DNA of 64,000 nt from Symsagittifera roscoffensis (taxonomy: Eukaryota > Xenacoelomorpha > Acoela > Convolutidae), in contig NC_087065.1 of NCBI RefSeq assembly GCF_963678635.1, forward strand, positions 60,600,754 to 60,664,753, read 5' to 3'. Shown here piece by piece: positions 22,963 through 32,323 of the stretch (within the stretch, counting starts at the first letter, position 1; every line of letters starts with the position of its first letter). A program made the translations under genes and the position numbers. The notes beneath the pieces were generated by a model. It was not told the DNA's origin. It saw only the letters and a program-made list of their open reading frames with translations, and did not search any database.

Positions 22963-23116
22963 ACATTCCAAAAATGATCCGGACGTCTCCGGCCGGCGCG
23001 GACAGTTTCCTGGTGTCAACGGGAGACCGTTTTTCCTTCACGTGCCAGGCTGAGGCAGTGCCCACTGCTGAAGTGCTCTGGTTCAGCTACTCCAGGGACC
23101 CCCGCGGAAACGATGC
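22963..23116 (+). CDS. Ig receptor exon: first half of Ig3
   Basis: The acceptor is ttctcttttag|ACA and the donor GATGC|gtaagt. It enters in phase 1 and leaves in phase 2. It encodes HIPKMIRTSPAGADSF, then the B strand STGDRFSFTCQAEA and the C strand with VLWFSYSRD. TC..A.A..P...V.W.. is a typical I-set/C2-set Ig half, corresponding to the membrane-proximal domain of basigin. Confidence 0.87.
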
Positions 23117-23568
23117 GTAAGTGTAGCTTAAATTTGCCAACAATTTATATACAATTTTATGTAATAAAGCAATGTACCATTTGAACGGAAATATTGAATG
23201 AAAATTTGACATTTCAGGCTAACTCAATCATGAGCTGGAAAAAATGATGCAGATTTGCAAGGAAAACTATTTTGGAAAACTTCAATAGCTCTTTTAAGCC
23301 AATTTGAATATCTGAAGCTTTCAAAACAATCTTTTTGTTGCCACTAAAAGATTTGGTCCAAAAGATTTGGTCCAAAATTGTTCTAAAAAATTGCATGGCA
23401 GCTCCAAACTTTTTTCTAGCAAAATATGTTTCCTTAAATGTTTTGAGAGTTCGGAATAGCAGCTTGGGGGGTTGACCTAAGAACGTCGACTCAGATTCAG
23501 ATCCGCCTCGGGCTGGGATATGCAATCTGTTGATCTAAGAAAACATATATATTTTTTTTCATTTTCAG

Positions 23569-23673
23569 CGAAGGTCAGCCAGTGTCGTCTGACTTCGACG
23601 ACAGTGGGTTCGAAGTGTCTTCTCCCAATAACAGTCCTACGAGGAACAATCAACAGACCAAATCTACCCCTAG
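23569..23673 (+). CDS. Ig receptor exon: symmetric cassette inside Ig3
   Basis: The acceptor is cattttcag|CGA and the donor CCCTAG|gtccgt. It is 105 nt, phase 2 to phase 2. It encodes about 35 polar residues (EGQPVSSDFDDSGFEV and an Asn/Gln-rich run, NNSPTRNNQQTKSTP) that sit in the loop between the Ig3 C and E strands. The flanking exons also meet in phase 2, so skipping this exon leaves an intact, shorter Ig domain. Ig2 has no counterpart. The weak donor (gtccgt) fits optional use. Confidence 0.7.
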
Positions 23674-24137
23674 GTCCGTATTGCTACTATTAGGTAGTTT
23701 CAGTTGGCTAGCCAGATCTAAGTTATCCCCCACCCCTGGCTAAGAATGTCAAACTTACCCCTATGAAGGACTTGTTCAACGACTAAGCGTATACAAACTT
23801 CGATCCTTGTAATGCATGCACTTTGTGCAACAGAAAAGCAGAAGATTTCATAAATTCTCGCTTTTTATCTCGGACGATCAATTATCCTTGAGAGTTTTTA
23901 ATTTCATCCTGAATTGAATAACTGAAATGTTTGGAAAATTACGCGATATTTTCTTGAATCCTCGGGAAATCAAATTCCCAAAAGACTGACTACACAGAAA
24001 AATTGGAACCGCCTCAAACTACTTAATATTCAGTGAGATTCAGAAAAAAAGTTTTATGCGGGTTTCCTAATTCAACTCTACGCTCTTAAATCCCCACGCA
24101 ATTAAAATATTAATATATTTTATCAACAAGCAAAAGT

Positions 24138-24201
24138 ACCAATAAAAGAGATTTTTGCTCTTAGCTTTCTGTTAAGAGCAAAAACTATCTTTTGTATTGG
24201 T
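24138..24201. repeat. Intronic hairpin
   Basis: accaataaaagagatttttg with ctctta pairs with taagagcaaaaac and tatcttttgtattggt around a 9-nt loop. This gives a stem of about 26 bp with a few bulges. It lies in the intron between the cassette exon and the Ig3 second-half exon, 111 bp before the acceptor. Confidence 0.75.
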
Positions 24202-24311
24202 TAACCTGGCTTACAACCAGCATTGTTAACCTGGTTAAGAATATTTTTGGCATTTTTTTTGCAACTTTTTTGTTTTCATAATTTTTTTAGCTCCTTTGAG
24301 TTTCGTTTCAG

Positions 24312-24454
24312 GTACACGATCACACGTGACAAGAGCGAGATGAGCACCACTCTTCGGATAGATCCAGTTGAGAAGGGCGACCAGAAGTACTTTGCGTGTC
24401 AGTTCAGAACCAGCAGCGGAGTGGCCAAGAAAGTGTTCAAGCTCAGTGTCAAAG
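24312..24454 (+). CDS. Ig receptor exon: second half of Ig3
   Basis: The acceptor is tcgtttcag|GTA and the donor CAAAG|gtaaca. It enters in phase 2 and leaves in phase 1. It encodes YTITRDKSEMSTTLRI, then DPVEKGDQKYFACQF with the Tyr corner and F-strand Cys, and a G strand VAKKVFKLSVK that leads straight into the membrane exon. The short spacing from last strand to helix is as in basigin. Confidence 0.88.
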
Positions 24455-24658
24455 GTAACATTCCTCCCAAATTACACCATTTTATGATATTAATTGCTAT
24501 TATCAGCCTAAAACATTTCAATCATGACGGAAAGGGTTTCCGCAAGGTGTATCAAACGACATTACTGCACAAACGACATCTCTTTTAATAATTTTAAGGC
24601 AAACAATTACAAAAATCATCACAAAATCGAAAGATTCTTTCCATTAAGTGGTTGTAAC

Positions 24659-25092
24659 CAGGGGCGGATTTAGGGGGGAGGGGCGGACGCTCCTCCCTCA
24701 GGGATTCGACCCCCTGCCTACCCAAAGGGTCCCCCCTTTGTACTATTTTGAGATATCCACATTTGGTGACGGACCCTAAAAATTTTCTAAAGGCTTCTAA
24801 AGGCGCCTTCGGCGCCAATATATACTTAATTTGAGGAGCGCGCGCCAAACAAACGCAACTTTTTGGGTCAAAATTTTCCAAAAAGTGCCTAAAAACGTCT
24901 TTTTTGGCTTGTTTTTCAAAATTTTGCCTGCGGCGCACAAAAATTTACCACAACAGGGTCTTTGGGTCTTTTTAGTGCTTTGTGAGAGCTCGGAAAATCA
25001 ATTCGGTCGACCTAAAAAAAAGGTCGACAAAATTTTCAAAAAATTTTTGAAAATCCGCCCCCCGCCTCGAGAAAATCCTAGATCCGCCCCTG
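24659..25092 (+). mobile_element. hAT-like MITE in intron before the transmembrane exon
   Basis: It begins CAGGGGCGGATTTAGG and ends GATCCGCCCCTG. The flanking 8-mers gttgtaac (24,651-24,658) and gtggtaac (25,093-25,100) differ at one base. It is 434 bp long and lies 127 bp before the acceptor of the transmembrane exon. Confidence 0.93.
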
Positions 25093-25219
25093 GTGGTAAC
25101 AATAAGTTCTTGTCAGTGCTAGATTTTATTTTAATAAAAAAATATTCCATTTTTTTAGATTTGATCCATCGAGTAAAAAAATCAGTTGAACGTCAATTTA
25201 TTTAGATTGGTGTGTTTAG

Positions 25220-25434
25220 GCAAGTACAGTTGGGTGTTCCCTCTGTTAGCGATAGCCATCGAGATCTTCCTTCTGAGTGGGGCTATTTTGCTACACGAGT
25301 ACAGACAGAACCAGAGAGCCGAACAGAGACACCTCCTTCCTACCACTACTAGTACCAACACTAATGCAGCTGCAATATCAAGTGCAAGCAAGAGGAATCA
25401 ACCACAGTCATTATACGCACAACCAACTCCACAG
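25220..25434 (+). CDS. Ig receptor exon: transmembrane helix and start of tail
   Basis: The acceptor is gtgtttag|GCA and the donor CCACAG|gttcac. It enters in phase 1 and leaves in phase 0. It encodes GKYSWVFPLLAIAIEIF, then LLSGAILLHEYRQNQ. An aromatic-Pro start, a Glu in mid-membrane and a Glu plus basic residues at the inner edge mirror the basigin/neuroplastin helix, where this Glu takes part in packing with partner transporters. The tail that follows is Thr/Asn/Ala-rich and contains LYAQP, a Y-x-x-P motif. Confidence 0.87.
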
Positions 25435-25550
25435 GTTCACCTTATAATTTGTAATAATAACTTGTAATGACAATTTTTAATTACACCGTTGTTGCCGAAG
25501 TAACACAGAATGCTCCGATCAGCTATTTTTGCAAACAAAAAATTCTTTTA

Positions 25551-26229
25551 AAATCCCCCTTGAATTCTTCGATCCCCCCCAGTAATTTGACCCTACAGAA
25601 TACCAAATGGTCCCCTTTTTGGATATTTTACAATCTTTTAACAAAAAACGCCGGCATTTTTGTACTTGGCATCAAATCGAAGTCATAACTGGACCTTTAA
25701 AACTCGTAGAGTCATTGGCTCTTTTAGCCCCCATAAAAGATGAGCGCTCTTGAGCATGAAGCATGAAGTATAGGGCGCTCTTTTTTGTGCATGAAATGAA
25801 ACTACTTAAAATTTACCTCCGCCCCCACACATGAAGTAGGATCGATTCTCAATTTTGGGGCTTATTTACATCCCTAAAGATGCGGAAATAAAAGTCGAGG
25901 ATGTCATTAACAGATTTGCCGCGACAAATCAAAGACTCAATTTTGTTAAATTTCATTTATTTTAGGTAATTCGATATTTTTGTCAAACGTTGTCTTGTTT
26001 CGACTTCAACTCACCTTTGAAGTGTTCTATTTTTATAGTTGTTTTACGCGTTGTTTGAACAACATATCTTCACAATTAATTCGTCACTATGCCAAGTTTC
26101 ACTGCAATATGACAAAATTAAAGTAGTTTTTTTTTTAAAATTTGATACTTAAAGCTGGGGGGTCGAAAAGATCGTCAACAATTTTCTCAATCCGCCCCCT
26201 CCCCTCAAGAAAATCTTCGATCCGCCCCT
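25551..26229 (+). mobile_element. Degenerate hAT-like MITE in intron
   Basis: Left-end words are tattcttcga-like pieces with ccccccagtaatttgacccta and aaatggtcccc. The right end is clearer: ccgccccctcccctcaagaa and cgatccgcccctt. The interior is expanded and decayed, and no duplication is visible. Confidence 0.5.
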
Positions 26230-26340
26230 TGTGAAGTTTGCCTTGAAAAAAGATTAGCCTTAGAACAGTTCAGACCAAGCTCAGAGCCAGATCAAATTTT
26301 GAAAAACTATGTTTTCTAAATTACGATTTCTGTACCACAG

Positions 26341-26491
26341 AACAACCGACCCGCAAACTTACCAATGGCAGGCAGTGTTCCAAGGGGAGGAGTGGCCATC
26401 TTGTGTCACAGTGTGCCCAGCACGACCATGACTCATCACAGGACAATGTCCACCAGTGGGGGAACAGGATCGACACCGAATAGATCACCAA
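26341..26491 (+). CDS. Ig receptor exon: cytoplasmic tail
   Basis: The acceptor is gtaccacag|AAC and the donor CACCAA|gtaaca. It enters in phase 0 and leaves in phase 1. It encodes about 50 residues: NNRPANLPMAGSVPRGG, a stretch with CHSVPSTTMTHH, and a Gly/Ser/Thr-rich end. It is the last exon shared by both 3' ends; both the 26,971 exon and the 31,369 microexon accept its phase. Confidence 0.78.
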
Positions 26492-26970
26492 GTAACATAC
26501 ATTTTGTACTTATCTCAAGTCAAATTGTTGGCTACATCACCTTCGGATATATCACACATCTACAAAATGTCTTATTTGATGTTCGAATCCATTTTTACGC
26601 TGTTCGCCACAAAAACAGATTGACAAAAATGTAATTGATCGAAAAGGTACTTTTTTCTGAACTTTTGGAAAACGATTTCATGGAAACCGACTTAGCCAAC
26701 AGTTTGGCATTAACGATACTTATAGTTAAGATATTATCAGTGTTGATTATGGTTTTCTATATAGTTTTTCGGGCGTCACAAAAAGTTTTTATCGATCAAC
26801 TCAAAGATTCATAAAAATAAGACCATGACTGTGCTATCATGAGCCCAAATAAAACTAGATGGTTATGGTTAAGATTCTGGGAAAGCGCGTGCAGATGATG
26901 ATAAGGCAATGATGGTATTTTGGAATCGAAAAGCTATAAGATTATAGCAAGTTCCGTCTTTTAATTTCAG

Positions 26971-27518
26971 AGTGGACCCCTAAAAACAATGCCAGTCCAT
27001 CTGAGTCCTTGTTTTCCTCGAAAAACAGCAACCCTCAAAGACCCTCACTCCGCAAAGGGTTCCATCAACAGATAAAACCCCGTCCTAGAGCATCCAACAC
27101 TTCTTTAGTCCGACAATCCACGGGCGAAAGTTCTCGCAGCAGCTCCGAACCCCTATATGACCTGCCTGATTCTTTACCCCCGCCGCCTATCCTCCCAAAA
27201 CCAGTGCCGATCCCGATACCATCCAAAAGCTCCCAAACAGATTCGTCTCCATCCCCTAAAATGGTAATACCGATGAAGCCCGGTATCTGCTTCCCGGTTC
27301 CCCAATCCGCGTTCGTACCTCCATACCCTTCCCCTCCCCCGTTGCAAGAGTTGTCGGCGCTGTCTCGCACCGGGAGTTTGCAGCGTCAGGATGCTTTGAG
27401 TGATGAAACAACTTGGTTGACCTCTGAAGACAACGAAGATGTCGATGTGGTTTACATTCAGGTTAATCATGATGACGCGAACAAAAAAACTAAACATATA
27501 GAGTGGACTAACGTGTGA
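26971..27518 (+). CDS. Ig receptor terminal exon A (Pro/Tyr-rich signalling tail)
   Basis: The acceptor is taatttcag|AGT, entering in phase 1 and ending at TGA 27,516-27,518. It encodes about 181 residues: a Ser/Arg-rich start, EPLYDLPDSL (a Y-x-x-P motif), proline runs LPPPPILPKPVPIPIP and VPPYPSPPPL, and an acidic end with VDVVYIQV. V-V-Y-I-Q-V fits the ITIM pattern (I/V/L/S-x-Y-x-x-L/V/I). The proline runs suit SH3 or EVH1 binding. Vertebrate basigin has nothing comparable. An AATAAA at 27,852 could serve as the poly(A) signal. Confidence 0.8.
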
Positions 27519-28221
27519 AACCTGAGAGAGGCTTGAACTAATCCAGTTTTTGGTCTGATTTCAGATTTCATTTAGGTTTTGTAAAAATGAAACCACTTTC
27601 TGCTCCAAGACGGGGCTTCGGATACATAAGAGGCTGCATTAACTGTACATCTCAGCAGGGAAACAGTCGACTTTCACAGTTTCAGTTTTTTAAAATATGA
27701 ACAATTTTAAAAGGAAAAAGAAAAGCTGGTTGCTGTATCATAAAATATTTCGACCATAATGATAGAATATTTTGACCATAATCAAAAATAGGATATAAAT
27801 TTCGACTAATTTGTTAGTAAAGGGTGACTAATTGAGGCAAAACACTGCATGAATAAAAAATATAGTTTAATAAAATTTTTGGCGCCTTTGAGAAAAAATT
27901 AGATTTAGTTGCGCGAAAACAGATGCCCTAAGATAGTATCAAAGGGAGAATCCTTTATAGTATCAAGGTAAAAGGCGAGGTAAAAATCGTCCTCAAACAA
28001 TCGTAATTTTTTTCTTTTTTAATTATTATATTAAGTAATCAACCCCACTGCCAAAAACAAGGGCTCTACAAGGAAGCCGAATTTTGAAAATGGTGAGGTC
28101 CCATTTGTACCAACGGCCATTTATACAAAAATAAGAAATCAGTCGAGTTTGTACCAAAATGAATAAACGATCCTATATGTACAAAATAACATAACGCAAA
28201 AAATGCATTTTCAAATGACTA
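27519..28221 (+). other. Putative 3' UTR of form A, then unassigned
   Basis: Non-coding after the stop. AATAAA at 27,852-27,857 is the first plausible poly(A) signal. Beyond about 27,880 a few words (ggcgcctttgag, agtatcaaaggg) suggest a shredded hAT-like element. Confidence 0.5.
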
Positions 28222-28953
28222 CAGTGCTGATTTAAATTATCCGGACAAATCGAACAAAACTTGAATTTTCAAACGCATTTTTCTCAAATTGGGTTAAGAT
28301 TAGACAAAAAGTGAAGAGAACAAAAGTTACTTAGAATTTCACCAGAATTAATATGGTGCCATTTTTTCTCCGAAATTCTCAACAAAAATTTTACCCCAAA
28401 AATGGGTCATTTTGGCTTTTTTCAATTAATCAAGAATTACGCAAAAACTATTTTGTTAATTGATGAGAAAATTATATCACAGGAAGCCTCTTACGCAGCT
28501 CAACAAAGTATAAGAAAGGTTAAATCTCCAAAAATTTGCGCAAATTGTTTAAAATTTATTTTTAAACAGAACTTCTGGGTTTTATATAGTAAAAATCACA
28601 TTTATTGACTATCAAGTGATAATTTTTTCTCTTATACTGGTTTTTGGAGATTTAACCCTTCTTAAACTTTGTTGAACTGCGTAAGAGGCTTCCTGTGATA
28701 TAATTTTCTCATCAATTAACAAAGTAGTTTCTGCGTAATTCTTGATTAATTGAAAAAAGCCAAAATGACCCATTTTTGGGGTAAAATTTTTGTTGAGAAT
28801 TTCGGAGAAAAAATGGCACCATATTAATTCTGGTGAAATTCTAAGTAACTTTTGTTCTCTTCACTTTTTGTCTAATCTTAACCCAATTTGAGAAAAACGC
28901 GTTTGAAAATTCAAGTTTTGTTCGTTTTGTCCGGATAATTTAAATCAGCACTG
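28222..28953. mobile_element. Foldback Tc1/mariner-type MITE
   Basis: Two arms of about 314 bp (28,222-28,535 and 28,640-28,953) are almost perfect inverted copies around a loop of about 104 bp. The tips read CAGTGCTGATTTAAAT and its complement, and a TA dinucleotide flanks each side (28,220-28,221; 28,954-28,955). CAGTG tips with TA duplication are typical of Tc1/mariner elements. The open frame at 28,402-28,608 is a by-product of one arm. Confidence 0.9.
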
Positions 28954-31368
28954 TATAGCCGAAAGGTAATAAATGTGATCTACAATCAATAGGCCTGGGT
29001 TTGAGTTGCGGAAGGACTTGAAATGTGTATGGGCAGATTACATTATGATTACATAAGAATTACATAACATTCTAGGAAAAGAGTTCATTATAGATAAAAT
29101 ATGATGAAAAATTACGTAACAGCAGAGGGAATTTACGTTATAATTACTTATCTTGAGGCAAAAATACGCAGTGGTTGAAGGCGTAGTTTGAATTTTGGCA
29201 GTTTCTATGGCTAAAATTTGTTTCAACGGTTAATATTTATTCTCCGGCAAAATAAAAACATAATAACCATAATAAATGAGGCTAATTAGAAAAAGTTTTA
29301 TCAACTATTAATATCAACCAATATATTAGGGAAAATCAAATACAATTGAAAAATTCACAGAAAAGGAAGTTTTTTTTTGAAATACTGAATGACTTTCGGG
29401 ACTGATAAATGATTTTGGTACATCTACAACTGTTTTAGATTTTGGTACACGTGGGACTGATTTTTTATTTTGGTACAAATGGGACTGATTTTTTAGTTTG
29501 GTACAAACGCGACAGTTTTTGCGTTTTGGTACTCCTGAATAGCATATGTAAAAAGCAAAAGTAAGCTTGTTGAACTATAAAGACAATGAATTAAACACAG
29601 ACAAGCCTCGATGGCCGAGAAGCTAATGCAACTGCGCAAATGTTTGAATAAACTATATATAATGTTCTTTGGCGCGGGTTTGAGACCCTTAGGGCTAAAT
29701 TTTTGTACTGTTTTTAAATGTTAATTACGTAATAATAAGTTCAAAAACGTAAAATTAATCAATTTCGAACTTGTTTGGCCTCGAACTTGTTTGGCCTCGG
29801 AAAGATAGGTTTGGCCTCCAAGCTTTCGTAATTGCTGACAATCGTTGCGACCAAATTGACGTAGAGAAATGTTATGTTTGAAAATCGTTGTTGATGGCGA
29901 TATAGAATTTGGTTCCGAATTAGTATTTTCGATTTTGCTGTCTGTTTTTTTTCCGATAAATATAGTAGACAGAATTTAAATTTTTGACAATCGTTCATTC
30001 TACCGTACCCGACGTGATAAAAAAATAGCTAAGAACTCTTTTTAGGCTTTTTTTTCAAAATTTTATCTGCGGCGCAGAAATTTTCGCCAAAACAGGGTCT
30101 ACATAGTGCTTTGGGAGTGGTTAAAAATCAAATAAAAACTTTGGTTGTAATTTCGCGCGTCTAAAAACAAGTGCTCGCGGTTGTGAGCAATTTTTTTTGA
30201 CATCGAGAGTAGTTTTTGGATAGTTCCCGGAATCCAAATCACGCCTGAATTTTTTTAATGCAACTTCACTTAATCCTTTACGAGCGTTTTTTGAGGTATC
30301 TATCTAAGAGCATTAAATAATATGACCGCCTCCATGATCATAGTCGAAAGTACACTAGTAGAAAATTAGGGTTATATTGTATTTACGGAAACCATGAAGA
30401 TGAAAAAAGTCGGATGTGGTGTCATGTGGCAAGAAACAAGCGCGTGCGTTTTCCGACCAATTTTTCTCGACACTGAGAAACCTTCTAGATACTTTTTTTG
30501 AAAGCCAGACTACCGCTGAGCTTTTTTTACAGCCGTACACTTGACGTTTTACGAGCGGTTTTTGAAACACCTAAAATTATGCAAAAAAAATTTGACTGCT
30601 GATTTGTAGTTATTCCCACTTAAAGACAGATGATGTAGCAGTCATTTTTTTTATATTGCGAGATAAAAATATTTCACTGCTAACTGCACTGCACTAATTT
30701 TTAAGTTTGTCGTTTGAGGAAGTTGATTTTTTTTGTTATAAATAATTCAAAATAAATTGATTTGGCAATGCACAGCAACCAAAAGACTGCTTTAGCAGGC
30801 GGGAGATTCGATTTGAAACGTTTCAAGGAACTACTAAGCGAACAACTCGATTAAGTTTCCTTGCCCATGATTGGAATTCCTTAGTTCGAGCCTTGTACAA
30901 CTTACTACCAAGCTTAGCTTTCTAAGAGTATGCTCCTAGCTAACTGCAATAATAACAGACAATAACAGACCCGGAAAAATTGAAAATAAATCTTTTATCA
31001 TTATTGGTGTGTGCAATGAAATACATTTCTATGAAGGTTGAGCTGCGCCCTCAGTGGATATATGGTCTGAGTTATGAGGTTTTGAAAATAAAGTTATTTC
31101 GAGGAAAGTAACGACAAGCAATCTTGAACTGACGTTTTGTGAGCATCAATTTAAATGAGTGCCTCATGTTTATCGCCAACCATACACGATATGGATTCTC
31201 GCTTTAAAATTGCATCATGAGACGACAGAAGCATAACCCAGGTCGGGTGTGAGGTCATGCATCTAAAAACAAGCGCTTATGGTCGTGGCTTTTGAATAAA
31301 AAATAACAATGGGTGAGTAGTATTTTTTGTCATGAAATGAGTTTGTAATCGTCTTCGTCTTGTTTCAG
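28954..31368. other. Intronic region with scattered old repeats
   Basis: Apart from the tRNA-like sequence listed separately, no gene is seen. At 29,765-29,815 there is a short direct repeat (cgaacttgtttggcct). At 30,037-30,118 lies a shred of the hAT-like element (tgcggcgcagaaatttt). Words such as 'ctaaaaacaagcgc' and 'gtgaggtcatg' recur near 30,150, 30,430 and 31,240, suggesting diverged duplicated units. Confidence 0.45.
29605..29695 (+). pseudogene. tRNA-like sequence (Leu/Ser type), pseudogene or SINE head
   Basis: GCCTCGATGGCCGAGAAGC resembles the acceptor strand and A box of a class II tRNA. GCGGGTTTGAGACCC resembles the T arm and B box. The last bases, ttagggc, can pair with gcctcga at most positions. 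The 91-nt length suits a tRNA with a long variable arm. The middle does not fold convincingly, so I read it as a pseudogene or a tRNA-derived SINE. Confidence 0.45.
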
Positions 31369-31402
31369 TGCTGACACCACTCAATACGAACCTTCAGCAC
31401 AG
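31369..31402 (+). CDS. Ig receptor alternative 34-nt microexon
   Basis: The acceptor is cttgtttcag|TGC and the donor CACAG|gtaaat. Entering in phase 1 from the 26,491 donor, it reads MLTPLNTNLQH and leaves in phase 2. That is exactly the phase needed by the open terminal exon at 32,005. The alternative entry phases either hit a stop at once or produce a frame that stops early in the next exon. Agreement of three phases supports a real exon despite its small size. Confidence 0.6.
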
Positions 31403-32004
31403 GTAAATCAACAAAGCCATTTTGACCGAAGTTCTAATTATTACCCTTCATCGTTTAAGATGGATTAAAGGGAAGGGGTAAGAGGAACTGTGAGCTAGTC
31501 CCGATATATCCAACTTCTATTTCAAATAGTTCTATTTTAAGCGTCCCACTAGCCAGTTATGAATTATGCATACTTCCAAAATTAAAAAAATTATATGGTA
31601 CTTTCAGAAATTGAAAACTGACTAAATAATTCAAAATTTATAATATCATGTCCCTGAAATGTTTAGCTCCCCTCCTTTTGTCAAATCTTTTCGACCAGGT
31701 ACAGTTTTGTTATTCAATGCTCATCAAAAATCTAAGTTTGCTGATCAATTTGAAATGTATTAACTTGTATCCTGCTTTTAATTGGTTCAATGCTTCTATG
31801 ACTGAGAATCAAAAACATCAAAATTATTCAAAGCCGTTCAACCGCTTTTCGTTCTTAGTTTTATAAATGAAAGAACCTAATTAAACGGAAAGATACGAAG
31901 TTATTGTGCATTGGAAAGTGCAATTTGGAAGCCGAATTCTTAGCCAAAAAAACACCTTCAAATGGTGGAACTTACAGTTTAGAACATGTGGAGTATTGTT
32001 TCAG

Positions 32005-32323
32005 TGGGCGGAGCAACAGCTGGTTTCTGTCCCCCGCTACCCCCACGAGTGAGGCTGCTGCGGGCGGGGCGGGTGGAGGAGGGGCCTCTTTCGACTACTC
32101 GATGGACCGGAGACCCTCGGGTGCTGTCATATGCAAGGCCAGTCCGAAACGGGTCAACCAATTACAAGAGCAGGCACTTATCGCTGGCAGTGCCGGTGGC
32201 GGAGGGCCAGGAGGTCTCTCGGGTGGCTCCCGCGGCTCTCTCAGTCCCCCGACGGGAATGGCTAACTGGTACAACCTCAATCTGACTGCGTACGATAGAG
32301 CTTACTACGCGTCCCAGTGCTAA
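32005..32323 (+). CDS. Ig receptor alternative terminal exon B (Gly/Ser-rich)
   Basis: The acceptor is tattgtttcag|TGG, entering in phase 2 and ending at TAA 32,321-32,323. It encodes about 105 residues: GRSNSWFLSPATPT, two Gly-rich stretches (AAAGGAGGGGASFDYS; AGSAGGGGPGGLSGGS), a basic stretch SPKRVNQLQ, and a C-terminus ANWYNLNLTAYDRAYYASQC. It is GC-rich against AT-rich flanks, like the other exons. With the microexon it would replace terminal exon A. It could instead belong to a neighbouring gene. Confidence 0.6.

Larger units (their letters stand above)
14718..32323 (+). other. Gene: basigin/neuroplastin-like Ig receptor (spliced, 5' end missing)
   Basis: Eleven exons with GT..AG borders join in one frame. 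They encode the second half of Ig1, a polybasic linker, complete Ig2, complete Ig3, a transmembrane segment and a long cytoplasmic region with two alternative ends. Three Ig domains before one helix match the long forms of basigin and neuroplastin. The helix with a central Glu and an (H/Y)E(K/Y)R-type border is the family's hallmark; in vertebrates these proteins are chaperones for monocarboxylate transporters and Ca2+-ATPases. The cytoplasmic part (about 280 residues in form A) is far longer than the roughly 40 of vertebrate basigin. The upstream exon(s) for the signal peptide and first half of Ig1 are not found. Introns host many transposon relics. The family call is by pattern recognition only. 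Confidence 0.8.

Noticed and set aside
27065-27497. Minus-strand frames of about 100 residues opposite terminal exon A
   Set aside because: Shadows of the Pro/Ser-rich coding exon on the plus strand.
28402-28608. 68-residue frame beginning MGHFGFFQLIKNYAK
   Set aside because: Lies in one arm of the foldback element; no transposase motifs.
31979-32285. Three other open frames over terminal exon B
   Set aside because: GC-rich sequence keeps several frames open. Only the phase 2 frame connects to the microexon and ends in a non-repetitive C-terminus.
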